A stretch of DNA of 64,000 nucleotides, taken from Hyphomicrobium sp. (lineage in GTDB: Bacteria; Pseudomonadota; Alphaproteobacteria; Rhizobiales; Hyphomicrobiaceae). The position numbers and the translations under genes were made by a program. The stretch covers positions 1,026,001 through 1,090,000 of the forward strand of contig NZ_JAIETU010000005.1 in NCBI RefSeq assembly GCF_019744875.1, written 5' to 3'. The notes beneath the pieces were generated by a model. The model ran no database searches, had not been told where the DNA came from, and saw only the letters and a program-made list of their open reading frames with translations. How positions within the stretch are numbered: position 1 is the stretch's first letter; each line of letters begins with the position of its first letter. Below are positions 9,951 to 19,011 of this stretch, piece by piece.

Positions 9951-11144
9951 TCAGCGGTAGCCGGCTTTGAGATTTGTTCCGAGGAGGCGGTCATACACGT
10001 CGAGCGTTTCGAGGCGCATGTTGTCCAGGCCGAAGTGGCCGAGGGCGCGAGCGCGGGACCGGCCGCGCAGGGCGGCGCGGGCTTCGGTGCTCATGCCGAG
10101 GGCTTGCGACATCGCATCGGCAAGCGCGCGGGCGTCGCCCGGCGGCACCAGCCAGCCGGTGGCCTCGGCGGGGCCGAACCGCGGCGGGGCGGCGACCGTT
10201 TCGGGGGGCGCGCCGATGTCTGTCGCAATCACCGGGCAGCCCATGGCCTGGGCCTCGGTCGCGACCCGGCCAAAGGCTTCCGGCTCGATGGAGGCGACGA
10301 CGGCTAGGTCGGAGAGGGCGAGGGCCGCGGGCACGTCATCGACATGGCCGGGAAGGATGATGTGGTTGTCGAGGCCGGCGGCGCGGATTTCGTCCGCCAG
10401 CCGCTGGCGATAGCTGTCGCGACCCTGCGCGTCGCCCGCGAGCACGATCAGCACGTTGCCGAGGCGGCCGTCCGCCTTGAGCAGGCGCGCGGCCTCGATG
10501 ACGGTGCTCTGCCCCTTCCACGACGTGAGACGCGCCGGCTGCAGCACGATCGATGCGCCCGGGGCTGCGCGCCATTGGGCCAGCAGCGCCGCCTTGCGCT
10601 TGTCGGACACGGCGGCGGGGTCGAATTTTTCGCCATCGACGCCGCGGTAGATCACGCGAATGCGCTCGGATGGCGTGCCGTAGCGGTCTTCGATCAGGCG
10701 TTTGGTGTACTGCGAGTTGGCGATGACGACGTCGCCCTTGGCCATGATGGCGTTGTAAGCGCGCTTGAGGCGCGTGCGCTCATTGTAGGCGCCGTGATAG
10801 GTGGTGACGAAGGGCACGTTGGCGCGTCGGGCGCCCAGCATGGCGCTCCAGGCGGGCGCGCGGCTGCGGGCGTGCACGAGGTCCACGCCCTCTTCGGCGA
10901 TCATGCGGCGGATCAGGCGCGCGTTCCACAGCAGGCGAGCCGGGTTCTTGGTCGCCGCGGCGAACGGGATGAATTCTCCGCCGGCGGCCGAAATGCGCGG
11001 AGCCAGGCGTCCGCCTTCGGACAATACCAGTGCGCGGCCCCCGGCGCGGACGATGGCGCCGGCGATTTCGACGGCCGAAAGCTCGGCGCCGCCCGTGTCG
11101 AGCTCGGGAATGATCTGAAGTATGGTGGGGCGCTTATCGGCCAA
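9951..11144 (-). CDS. GT4-family glycosyltransferase
   Basis: The 397-aa cytoplasmic glycosyltransferase has a GT-B fold. The acceptor domain opens with ILQIIPELDTGGAELSAVEIA, a typical group-1 start, and HARSRAPAW lies near residue 90. The donor half carries EPEAFGRVATEAQAMGCPV, with the E-x7-E arrangement that binds the nucleotide sugar, then ATDIGAPPET. It probably adds one sugar to the polysaccharide repeat made by the genes at 12-16.2 kb, which lie on the same strand but are separated from it by an oppositely oriented hydrolase gene. The sugar cannot be predicted from sequence alone. Confidence 0.9.
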   Translation of the reverse strand: MADKRPTILQIIPELDTGGAELSAVEIAGAIVRAGGRALVLSEGGRLAPRISAAGGEFIPFAAATKNPARLLWNARLIRRMIAEEGVDLVHARSRAPAWSAMLGARRANVPFVTTYHGAYNERTRLKRAYNAIMAKGDVVIANSQYTKRLIEDRYGTPSERIRVIYRGVDGEKFDPAAVSDKRKAALLAQWRAAPGASIVLQPARLTSWKGQSTVIEAARLLKADGRLGNVLIVLAGDAQGRDSYRQRLADEIRAAGLDNHIILPGHVDDVPAALALSDLAVVASIEPEAFGRVATEAQAMGCPVIATDIGAPPETVAAPPRFGPAEATGWLVPPGDARALADAMSQALGMSTEARAALRGRSRARALGHFGLDNMRLETLDVYDRLLGTNLKAGYR

Positions 11145-11194
11145 ATCCGGGCTCCGGTCTCAAGGCATATGTTCGACAGCAAAGGTGTCATAGG

Positions 11195-12004
11195 ATGACC
11201 GGACGCGAACCGCAATTCATCACGGTGGGCAACGGTGGCAGTGCTCGCCGGATCGCCACCCTGGCCGCGCCCGCGGGCGAGCCGGGAGCGCCGGGCCTGA
11301 TGTGGCTGATCGGGCTCAAGTCGGACATGGTGTCGACGAAGGCCGAGGCGCTGGCGGACTGGACGGCTAAGCGCGGGCTCGGCTACACGCGCTTCGACTA
11401 CTCCGGGCATGGCCGGTCGGGCGGGGATTTCGAGGCGGCCACGATCTCCGACTGGCTCGAAGAGAGCGAGGCGGTGTTCCGGCAGTCGACGCGCGGCCCG
11501 CAGGTGCTGGTCGGGTCGAGCACGGGCGCACACCTGGCGCTGCTGCTGCTGCGCCGCCTGATGGCGGCCCATCCCGAGGAGGCGCAGCGTGTGCTGGGCC
11601 TCGTGCTGGTGGCGCCGGCGTGGGACCTCACGGATCTGATGTGGGACCAACTGCCGGAGGACGCGCGCCGAGCCATTCTGACAGACGGCAAGTGGATGCG
11701 CCCCTCTCCGTATGATCCCATCGGCTATCCCATCACCAGGCGCTTCATCGAGGACGGGAAGGCGCACGTGTTCAAGGGCGCGCATTTCGATCCCGGCCGG
11801 CCGGTGCTGGTGCTGCAAGGCGCGGAAGATCGCGACGTGCCGATCGCGCATGCGCGCGCTTTGGCGGACGTTCTGGCGGGCGATCATGTTCGCATGACCG
11901 AAGTCGCGGACGGTGAGCATCGCCTGTCGCGGCCGCAGGATCTCGACAAGCTCTATGCGCTCATCGAGGACGTGCTCGCTGCGTCTAGGCTCGGCCCGGT
12001 TTAG
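11195..12004 (+). CDS. alpha/beta hydrolase (ABHD10-like)
   Basis: The 269-aa serine hydrolase has a complete triad: nucleophile Ser109 in GSSTG (107-111), Asp212 in GAEDRDVP and His242 in DGEHRL. The oxyanion-side strand GYTRFDYSGHGRSGG (63-77) is typical of the family related to mitochondrial ABHD10. ABHD10 relatives remove acyl or glucuronyl esters; the substrate here is unknown. It is the only rightward gene within the leftward polysaccharide set. Its stop codon overlaps the flippase stop tail-to-tail (shared TTAG at 12001-12004), so the two ends cannot mutate independently. Confidence 0.88.
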   Translation: MTGREPQFITVGNGGSARRIATLAAPAGEPGAPGLMWLIGLKSDMVSTKAEALADWTAKRGLGYTRFDYSGHGRSGGDFEAATISDWLEESEAVFRQSTRGPQVLVGSSTGAHLALLLLRRLMAAHPEEAQRVLGLVLVAPAWDLTDLMWDQLPEDARRAILTDGKWMRPSPYDPIGYPITRRFIEDGKAHVFKGAHFDPGRPVLVLQGAEDRDVPIAHARALADVLAGDHVRMTEVADGEHRLSRPQDLDKLYALIEDVLAASRLGPV

Positions 12005-13374
12005 GGTTGGTTGGGCGTCTTGAGGTTGGCCAGGATGAAGAGGTTCAACCCTTCGAGCCTGCGCACGGCATACCAGTTCATGACGGCCATGGCGGCGTAG
12101 GACGTCGACGTCGCGATGGCCGCGCCTGTCACGCCCCACAGCGGAATGAGGATCACGTTGAGCGTGACCGCGAGAAGCGCGGACGCGCCGAGCGAGAGCG
12201 CGGTCGCGCGCTGGTGGCCCATCATGTTGAGGATGGTGTCTGACGGTCCCATGGCGGCTTTCGTCATGATGCCGGCGGCGAGGATGAACATCAGCGGATA
12301 GGCATCCGTGAAGGTTGCGCCGAACTGGGCGAGGACGAAGTAGCCGATGACGAGGATGCCTGCCGTCATGATGGCGGCCGGGATGAAAGTCCAGCGCACG
12401 GCCATGCCGACGTACGACTGGACCTCGGCCGTTTTGCCCAGGGTGTGTGCCGCGGCGATGCGGCCGGCATAGGCGGTGGCCACGGCGTACAGCACGAAGA
12501 GCGCGAGGCCGGTCGTCTTGGCGGCGGCGAAGTAGTGCCCGATTTCTTCCGACGGACGGAAGAAGTTCAAGACCAGCACGTCCGCATTGAGGATGATGAT
12601 CTCGCAAATGCCGCCCGCGAGCAGCGGCAGCGAGATCGTGAACCACTTGGCGTAGTTCGAGGCGGCGCTGGCCTGCGGGATCTCACGTTCGACGCGTTTC
12701 TCGATCAGGACGGTCTGCAGGAGAGCGGCCAGCACGGTCGCCACGAGCGCGATGGTCATTGCCGTGACCGCGTCGGCCGATAGGCCGACAATGATCACCA
12801 CGCCGACGAACAGCAGCATCGCGAGCGGGCGAATGATGTAGGCGGGCACGATGGCGTCGAGCGTCCAGCCCTGGCCGCGCCCGAACCCGTCCTGCACGTC
12901 CGTCACCGCGTAGGCGGGAAGGGAGATGAGGCCGATCAAAAGCGGCACGGCGAGCGCGGCGCTCTGTTCGAAATGGAAGAACGTGATGACGGCGACGCCG
13001 ACCGCGGCCATCAGCACCGACGTGATCAGCGCGACCTGGCGTCCGGCCTTCAGCAAGCCGCGAAACGCGGCGTAATCCCGATTGGCGGCGTACTGCGGCG
13101 CGAGGCGCATCATGGCGACGTTGAAGCCGAGATGGGCGAGGCCGCCGAGCACCACGACGCACGTCCAGGCTGTGACGTAGAGGCCGTATTCGGATGCGCC
13201 CATCCATCGCGCGAACGCGATCTGGGTGAGGAAGAGCAACGCGGCACTTGCGGCGCGCACGCAAAAGACGCCGATCGCGTTCCAGCTATCGGCATGGCTC
13301 GTGCGGCTCGCGCGAAGGGCATCGAGCGCGGACCGCAGCACGGAGCGAGGTTCGGAGCGGGTCTCAATCATCAT
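12001..13374 (-). CDS. polysaccharide flippase (Wzx/MATE-like)
   Basis: The 457-aa integral membrane protein has about 12-14 hydrophobic segments. The N-terminal pattern ARWMGASEYGLYVTAW is characteristic of Wzx-type lipid-linked oligosaccharide flippases. It moves undecaprenyl-linked repeat units across the inner membrane. Its start overlaps the upstream polymerase/ligase gene by 11 bp, indicating translational coupling. The protein has two consecutive Met residues at its start, so the first residue is uncertain by one. Export of another lipid-linked glycan cannot be excluded. Confidence 0.88.
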   Translation of the reverse strand: MMIETRSEPRSVLRSALDALRASRTSHADSWNAIGVFCVRAASAALLFLTQIAFARWMGASEYGLYVTAWTCVVVLGGLAHLGFNVAMMRLAPQYAANRDYAAFRGLLKAGRQVALITSVLMAAVGVAVITFFHFEQSAALAVPLLIGLISLPAYAVTDVQDGFGRGQGWTLDAIVPAYIIRPLAMLLFVGVVIIVGLSADAVTAMTIALVATVLAALLQTVLIEKRVEREIPQASAASNYAKWFTISLPLLAGGICEIIILNADVLVLNFFRPSEEIGHYFAAAKTTGLALFVLYAVATAYAGRIAAAHTLGKTAEVQSYVGMAVRWTFIPAAIMTAGILVIGYFVLAQFGATFTDAYPLMFILAAGIMTKAAMGPSDTILNMMGHQRATALSLGASALLAVTLNVILIPLWGVTGAAIATSTSYAAMAVMNWYAVRRLEGLNLFILANLKTPNQP

Positions 13375-14644
13375 GGCGAAACTCCGAGACGGGCGGCGTC
13401 AGGGTCGCGTCAACGAGACCCCAGGTCAGGCCCATCAGAATGAAGAAATGCCGCCAGTGGTCGGTGTCGATAATCGCGCCCTCGAGGACGACGCCCATGA
13501 AGGCGGCCGTCGTGACGATGATCGGCCCCTGGAGGGCGGTGCGTTTGCGAATGGCGAAGACGCCGGCGGCGAGCGTGCCGAACACGGAGATCGAGTAGAG
13601 CAGGCCGCCGAGCCATCCCGCATTCATGAACTGGCTGAGATAGACGTTGTGCGCCTCTTCCGGGTGATACGTGTCGCGGAAGGTGTACGTGCCGATGCCC
13701 AGGGGATGATCGAGGATCAGGCCGACGGCCTTTCTCTGGCCGCCGAACCGTCCGTCCGGGCCTTGGTCGTAGGATTGATCGAGGCTCGCGCGCTCCTCGA
13801 AAAGTCCGCCGACGGCTTCGAGGCGCAGGGCAGCGCCGATCGCCAGCACGAGCGTGATGGCGCCGATGACGGCAACGACCGTCAAGCGCTGGATGTCGGC
13901 GACGCGCCGCGTGGTGACCAGGCCGAGCCAGGCGACCATGACGAGGGAAAAGGCCGTGCTGGCCCAGGCGCCGCGCGAGAACGACAGCAGCAGCGCGAGG
14001 CACAGCGGAACGCAGACGACGGCCGCGACCATCGCGTGCCGGATGGGATGACGCAGCGTGACCCAGGCTGTGTAGACGATAGCCGGCGCAAGCGCTGCGC
14101 CGAGCACGTTCGGATCCTTGAAGGTGCCGCGGGCGCGGCCGAAATTCGTGAACAGGTCGTAAGCCGACGGGATCAACTGGAAGTAGCCGGCAAATGCGGC
14201 CGCGGTCGCAATGAGGCAACCGACGACGTAGCAGTTCATGACGAGGCGGAAGCGCGGCTCCGGATCGGCCGACACGTAGCCGGCCAGAACGAGCGCGCCG
14301 AGCGCCAGAAACAGCGTGACGACCTGATGCGTGATAGCAGTGTCGATGTTGGTCGAGACGGAGCAGGCCGCGAGACCGAGCGCCACGAACGCCAGCCATG
14401 CCGCGAAGTTCAACAGCGTCAGGGTGCCGAAGCGCGTGACGCCGAGCAGCGGCAGCCCAACGATTACCGCGGCCATCAGAATGTCGGCGACGGCGGGCTC
14501 TGAAAACACGATCGAGCTGGTGGCCATGGCGCCCGCAACGGCGATGGCTGCGAGCGTGCTCGCGGACACGATCCACCCGTTGCCGCGCTCCTGTCTTGAG
14601 AGCGCGCCAGCGGCGTGTCGCGATGTCAGCGAGAGAGCGGTCAC
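13364..14644 (-). CDS. O-antigen ligase / polysaccharide polymerase family protein
   Basis: The 426-aa polytopic membrane protein of the Wzy/WaaL/ExoQ superfamily has about 11-12 membrane segments. A large periplasmic loop (about 240-330) holds the Wzy_C-type motif HPLGIGTYTFRDTYHPEEAHNVYLSQ in two parts: HPLGIG, then the conserved EEAHNVYL with its His. Family members either polymerise repeat units or ligate glycan to lipid A. Position between the initiating transferase and the flippase favours a Wzy-like polymerase for exopolysaccharide. It starts two bases before the transferase gene and overlaps the flippase gene by 11 bp. Confidence 0.87.
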   Translation of the reverse strand: MTALSLTSRHAAGALSRQERGNGWIVSASTLAAIAVAGAMATSSIVFSEPAVADILMAAVIVGLPLLGVTRFGTLTLLNFAAWLAFVALGLAACSVSTNIDTAITHQVVTLFLALGALVLAGYVSADPEPRFRLVMNCYVVGCLIATAAAFAGYFQLIPSAYDLFTNFGRARGTFKDPNVLGAALAPAIVYTAWVTLRHPIRHAMVAAVVCVPLCLALLLSFSRGAWASTAFSLVMVAWLGLVTTRRVADIQRLTVVAVIGAITLVLAIGAALRLEAVGGLFEERASLDQSYDQGPDGRFGGQRKAVGLILDHPLGIGTYTFRDTYHPEEAHNVYLSQFMNAGWLGGLLYSISVFGTLAAGVFAIRKRTALQGPIIVTTAAFMGVVLEGAIIDTDHWRHFFILMGLTWGLVDATLTPPVSEFRHDD

Positions 14645-14646
14645 GA

Positions 14647-16206
14647 TCAGTACGCGTTCTTGCCGGTGAGAAGTGCGAAGGGTGTCGCGGCGATGATGTA
14701 GAGATCGAACAGCAGCGACCAGTTGTCGATGTAGTAGAGGTCCGCATCGACGCGGCGCTGGATCTTCTCGTGCGTGTCGGTCTCGCCGCGCCAGCCGTTG
14801 ATCTGCGCCCAGCCGGTGACGCCGGGCTTCATGCGGTGGCGGGCGAAGTATTCGCCGACGACGGTCTGATAGAGATCGGAGCTGGCCTTGGCCTCGGTCG
14901 CGTGCGGACGCGGACCGACGAGCGACATCTCACCCTTGATGACGTTGATGAGCTGGGGCAGCTCGTCGAGGCTTGTTTTGCGGATGAAGCGGCCGATGGG
15001 CGTGACGCGCGGATCGCCTTTGGTGACGAGCTTGGAGGCGGTGGCATCCGACATGTCGGTGTACATGGAGCGGAACTTCAAGACCTCGATCAGCTCGTTG
15101 TTGAAGCCGAAGCGGCGCTGCTTGAAGATGATCGGTCCCTTGCTGTCGAGGCGGATGGCGAGGGCAACGAGCGCCATGACGGGGGATGCCAGCAGCAACA
15201 GCAGGGCGCCGATGACGCGATCCTCGATGTTCTTGATGACGCGATCCCAATCGGTTAGCGGGCGGTCCATCAGCGCGAGCATCGGCACGCGGCCGATATA
15301 GGAATAGGCGCCCGAGCTCAGGCGCAGCTTGGAGCTGAGCGCGGAAATGCGGATGTCGACCGGCAGCGTCAACAGCACCTTGAGGATCTGCATCAGGCGC
15401 GTCTCGGCCGCCATCGGCACGGTGACGACCATCAGGTCGACGCTCGAGGCGCGGCAGAATGCGGGAAGCTGGTCGAAGTTGCCGAGCTTCGGATAGCCCT
15501 GGATGCTGTCGGCGGAGCGTTCGTCCAAGCGGTCGTCGAAGACGCCGAGGATCGCAAGCTCCTTGAGGTTGTCGGCTTCGAGGGTGGCGATCAGCAGCTC
15601 GGCATCGGGGCCGCCGCCGACGATCACTGTACGACGAACGAGACGTCCGGCGTCGGTCAGCTCGTCGAGCACGCGCGCAAGGGCGAAACGTGCGGCGGTC
15701 ATCGCCGCGATGGAGGCCGAAATCCAGATCATGCCGACGGCCGGCGAGAAGGGTTCGATGCCGATCAGGTAGCCCGCGCCGGCTGCGATGCAGAACACCG
15801 GGAGGAGGCTGCGCGCGATCTTGCCGAGCTGTTCGCTGGGGCGGCGCAGGGCGCGGATCGAGTAGGACCAGTTGCGGCGCAGCTCGAGCGTTGCAGCGAG
15901 CGCGATGAGCACGGCCCAGATCGCCAATCCAAATCCAATCGATGCAGAACCATCAGCCGCGAGCGACGCAAGGAACCCGGTGACGACGACGATGGCGATG
16001 TCGGTCATGCTGGTTGCGAACAGCACCTTCGGGCGGGAGATGATGCGGCGGCTGTCGCTGAAGGCGCGGTCGATGGTCTGGCCGAGGCCGGCCAGCAGGC
16101 GGGCCGGGGCGGAGACGCGCCGGGCATACGGGGCGGACCCGCTCTCGGGGTCATGAGAAAGAATGGCCATGGCTCGAACGCTCGCAACTCTGGATGCTGA
16201 GGGCAT
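14647..16206 (-). CDS. polyprenyl-phosphate hexose-1-phosphate transferase
   Basis: The 519-aa polyisoprenyl-phosphate hexose-1-phosphate transferase (WcaJ/ExoY superfamily) starts repeat-unit synthesis on undecaprenyl phosphate. Four to five N-terminal membrane segments are followed by a CoA-binding-like Rossmann part (VIVGGGPDAELLIATLE) and the C-terminal catalytic domain. That domain shows FKQRRFGFNNE, LKFRSMYTD, KTSLDELPQLINV, SLVGPRP and KPGVTGWAQINGWRG, all family landmarks. It is the first gene of the leftward polysaccharide operon. The start is uncertain: an ATG at 16170 (MAILSHDPES) would remove 12 residues, and neither start has a strong ribosome binding site. Confidence 0.92.
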   Translation of the reverse strand: MPSASRVASVRAMAILSHDPESGSAPYARRVSAPARLLAGLGQTIDRAFSDSRRIISRPKVLFATSMTDIAIVVVTGFLASLAADGSASIGFGLAIWAVLIALAATLELRRNWSYSIRALRRPSEQLGKIARSLLPVFCIAAGAGYLIGIEPFSPAVGMIWISASIAAMTAARFALARVLDELTDAGRLVRRTVIVGGGPDAELLIATLEADNLKELAILGVFDDRLDERSADSIQGYPKLGNFDQLPAFCRASSVDLMVVTVPMAAETRLMQILKVLLTLPVDIRISALSSKLRLSSGAYSYIGRVPMLALMDRPLTDWDRVIKNIEDRVIGALLLLLASPVMALVALAIRLDSKGPIIFKQRRFGFNNELIEVLKFRSMYTDMSDATASKLVTKGDPRVTPIGRFIRKTSLDELPQLINVIKGEMSLVGPRPHATEAKASSDLYQTVVGEYFARHRMKPGVTGWAQINGWRGETDTHEKIQRRVDADLYYIDNWSLLFDLYIIAATPFALLTGKNAY

Positions 16207-16388
16207 CCTTGAGCAAAGTTCGTCTCGAACCCGTAAAATTCGCGGGATCGGCGGCGCATAAGACCGTGCGGCCGGGGCAAGTCGGCGGAGATGGTTAGCA
16301 ATGCGTTACCGCCGCGCGGGCGCGTGCGGGGCGTTTTGGGCGCGTACGAAGCCCGCCGAAATCTCGTGCGTGTGCGGTGCGCAGCCGG

Positions 16389-17951
16389 TCAGGGGATCGC
16401 GGTCAGGGCCGCGGTCGGCCGGCCGAGGCCGCTCGCCAATGCGGCTTCGAGTGCGGCTGTGCCTGCCTCGTCGGCCAACTGCTCCGGCACGACCCAGGCG
16501 CGCCAGGTACGGGACGCGTAGGTTTTTCCGCACGTCAGCGCGCCGGCTGCGATGCGGCAGGTTGGATCAGCTTCGAGCTTCAAGGGCTCGCGGCGATCGT
16601 GGCGCATGATGCGCAGGTCGATCGGCTGCACGGCGGCGGCCATGGCTTTGACGTCCAGGTCGCGGAAGGCGCAGGCGAGATGCTGATTGCACGCGGCGGC
16701 GCGCTTGCCGAGCGTGTTGCCCGGGCCGAGCGCACGGCCGCGCGGCACGGCGTTGGCGTCGCGATCCGAACCGGTGCTGATCCAGCAGGTGGGACCAGAG
16801 CAGATCACGGGGTCGGCGGTTTTGCGGCCGTAGCGGCGAATGCCGTTGGTGCCCGGCTCCATGACGAGGAGGACGGTGACGCGCGACACGGGGCGCGTGT
16901 CGCTTGCGACGGAGGGTGCCGCGGGCGCGATGACGTGAGGCGCGGGCGGGGTGACACCGAGGCCCATGCGGTCGCGTTCGTTGAGCGGGGGCTGCGCGGC
17001 GTTGTTAGGACGCTGCTCCGCAGCGATGCGCTCGCGCTCTTGGCGCTGATGCTCCTTGGCCTCGAGGCGCTCGGTCAGGCGGCGATGCTCGGCTTCCCGT
17101 TCGGCGGCCATTGCGGCCTGCTTCTCGTCGGCGGCGCGTTTTTCGTCGGCAGCACGTTTGGCCTCCGCGACGCGGTTCGCCTCCGCAATGCGGTGCTCCT
17201 CGGCCTTCTTTTCCTCCGCCAGCTTTTCGGCGGCGAGACGCTGTTGCTCCGCAATGCGTTTCTGCTCCGCAATGCGCTGCTCTTCTTCGGCGATGCGCTT
17301 CTCGTCGGCCGCGCGCTTTTCGTCCGCAAGACGCTGCTGCAGCTCCTGCTCGGCAACACGGCGGCGTTCGTCCTCGGCCTTCTTCTGCTCGGCCAGACGC
17401 TGCTCCTGTTCGGCGCGCAGCTTCTGTTCTTCCGCGAGGCGCTTTTCCTCTGCGATGCGCTTGTCTTCGGCAGCCTTCTCTTGCTCTGCGGCAACGCGTT
17501 GTTCGGCCTCGACGGCCATGCGTTCGGCCTCGGCGGCGCGGTCGGCAATGAACTTGTCGCGCGCGATGCGTTGTTCCTCGGCGAGGCGTCGCGCCTTTTC
17601 GGCGTGCTCACGCTCGGCCTGCTCGGCGGCCAGGCGGCGGTCTTGCTCTTCCTTGGCGTCACGCGCTTCGGCTTCGGCGCGCGCTTTGTCGGCCGCGGCC
17701 TTGCGCTCGTTGGCTTCGTCGCGCGCGCGCTTCAGCATTTCGGCTTCTTCGACCTTGCGACGTTCCGAGTCTTCCTTCTTTCGGCGCTCCGCAATCTCCT
17801 TTTTGCGCTGCTGGTCCTCGCGCTCTGCGCCGCCCGCGAACTTTTCAGCCAGCGCGTGGCCCGCGTCCTGGCCGATGGCCGTGCCTGCTGCAACCACCAG
17901 ACATGCGCCCGCGATCGCCGCGAGCAACGGGGCGCTTCTGAGCGACGTCAT
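16389..17951 (-). CDS. secreted TolA-like coiled-coil protein with Cys-rich C-terminal domain
   Basis: The 520-aa protein has a signal peptide (MTSLRSAPLLAAIAGAC ... AIGQ). About 330 residues of uninterrupted charged coiled coil follow, made of Glu/Arg/Lys/Ala repeats such as AEEKRLAEEQKL. After a short Pro-rich hinge comes a C-terminal domain of about 165 residues with six Cys in three close pairs (CSGPTC, CNQHLAC, CRIAAGALTC), suggesting periplasmic disulfides. The domain order resembles TolA, but there is no membrane anchor or TolA domain III. Start at 17951 is chosen for GGAG seven bases upstream; an ATG at 17966 is in frame. The function is unknown; a periplasm-spanning structural role is inferred. 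Confidence 0.82.
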   Translation of the reverse strand: MTSLRSAPLLAAIAGACLVVAAGTAIGQDAGHALAEKFAGGAEREDQQRKKEIAERRKKEDSERRKVEEAEMLKRARDEANERKAAADKARAEAEARDAKEEQDRRLAAEQAEREHAEKARRLAEEQRIARDKFIADRAAEAERMAVEAEQRVAAEQEKAAEDKRIAEEKRLAEEQKLRAEQEQRLAEQKKAEDERRRVAEQELQQRLADEKRAADEKRIAEEEQRIAEQKRIAEQQRLAAEKLAEEKKAEEHRIAEANRVAEAKRAADEKRAADEKQAAMAAEREAEHRRLTERLEAKEHQRQERERIAAEQRPNNAAQPPLNERDRMGLGVTPPAPHVIAPAAPSVASDTRPVSRVTVLLVMEPGTNGIRRYGRKTADPVICSGPTCWISTGSDRDANAVPRGRALGPGNTLGKRAAACNQHLACAFRDLDVKAMAAAVQPIDLRIMRHDRREPLKLEADPTCRIAAGALTCGKTYASRTWRAWVVPEQLADEAGTAALEAALASGLGRPTAALTAIP

Positions 17952-18086
17952 GGAGGGTCTCCGCATGGTGCGAATGAATGTCGAATGCCGAATGATGTCC
18001 GCTTGGCAGGTCGAGCTGCCAGGACGGGGGGATCATCTGCGCGGATTTCGGCAACATAGTGGATGAAGCGCGGCAGCTTCGCGCCT

Positions 18087-18959
18087 TCAGGCGACGCGAG
18101 CAGCAAGAATGGCCGCCAAGCCTTCGCGATAGGACGGGTAGGCGAGGCGGACGCCGAGGTCGTCCAGAATGCGGCGGTTCCGCACGCGCCTGTTCTCGGA
18201 ATAGAAGCTGCGCCCCATGGGCGAGAGGGCGGCCGTTTCGAACGGCGTCTCGGCGGGCGGCGGTTGCCCGATCAGGCTCGCGGCAAACGCGACGACGTCC
18301 TGCGGCGGGGCGGGCTCGCTGTCGGTGACATTGTAGACCGCGTGCGCGCCGCCGCCTGCCGCCGCCGTTTCCAGGACGGCGGCGATGTCGTCGACATGGA
18401 TGCGGTTGAAGACCTGGCCGGGCTTGACGATGCGGCGCGCCGTGCCTTCGTAGAGGTCGTCGATGGCACTGCGGCCGGGTCCGTAGATGCCGGCGAGGCG
18501 GAAGATTTTCACGGGCCGGTTGTGGGCGGAGCCGAAGTCGAGCCAGGATTTTTCCGCCGTCACGCGGCGAACCGTGCGCTCCGAACCCGGCTTTGGCGTC
18601 GTGTCCTCGTCCACCCATGCGCCGCCGAAATCGCCGTAGACGCCGACCGTCGACAGGTAGCCGATCCAGCGGATGTCGTGGGCCTTGGCGATCTCGCGGC
18701 TATGGTGGTGCAGCACAGGATCGCCATCCGCATCGGGGCCCGCCGAGATCAGGACGTGCGTGACGCCTGCAAGAGCTGCGGCGAGCGCGGGGGCGGCGTC
18801 GATCCCGTCGAACAGCACGCCGTGGTAGCCGAGGGACTGGATGCGCGCGACGCCCTCGGGCGTGCGCGCCGTTCCGGCGATGCGCCAGCCGAGCGGTGCC
18901 AAGCGGCGCGCGAGCGCTTCGGCGCTGTAGCCAAGTCCGAAGCAGAAGAGGCTGTTCAT
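18087..18959 (-). CDS. SDR-family NAD(P)-dependent oxidoreductase/epimerase
   Basis: The 290-aa atypical SDR of the YeeZ type. The nucleotide-binding start is FCFGLGYSAEALARRL (5-20). The active-site region has STVGVYGDFGGAW and, further on, FRLAGIYGPGRSA, with a shortened or degenerate YxxxK. The substrate is unknown. It sits directly downstream of queG and the GST on the same strand, an arrangement common in Rhizobiales. Family members are annotated as sugar-nucleotide epimerases, but this atypical group has no agreed reaction. Confidence 0.85.
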   Translation of the reverse strand: MNSLFCFGLGYSAEALARRLAPLGWRIAGTARTPEGVARIQSLGYHGVLFDGIDAAPALAAALAGVTHVLISAGPDADGDPVLHHHSREIAKAHDIRWIGYLSTVGVYGDFGGAWVDEDTTPKPGSERTVRRVTAEKSWLDFGSAHNRPVKIFRLAGIYGPGRSAIDDLYEGTARRIVKPGQVFNRIHVDDIAAVLETAAAGGGAHAVYNVTDSEPAPPQDVVAFAASLIGQPPPAETPFETAALSPMGRSFYSENRRVRNRRILDDLGVRLAYPSYREGLAAILAARVA

Positions 18960-19011
18960 CCTCGTGTCCTTTTAATTCCGAAGTTCGCAGGTGCCGCCAG
19001 CGACGGGGATA

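Noticed and set aside
17000..17850. Highly repetitive stretch considered as a tandem DNA repeat or CRISPR-like array.
   Set aside because: It is the coding sequence of a charged coiled coil; similarity is at the level of Glu/Arg/Lys/Ala codons, with no fixed repeat-spacer unit.
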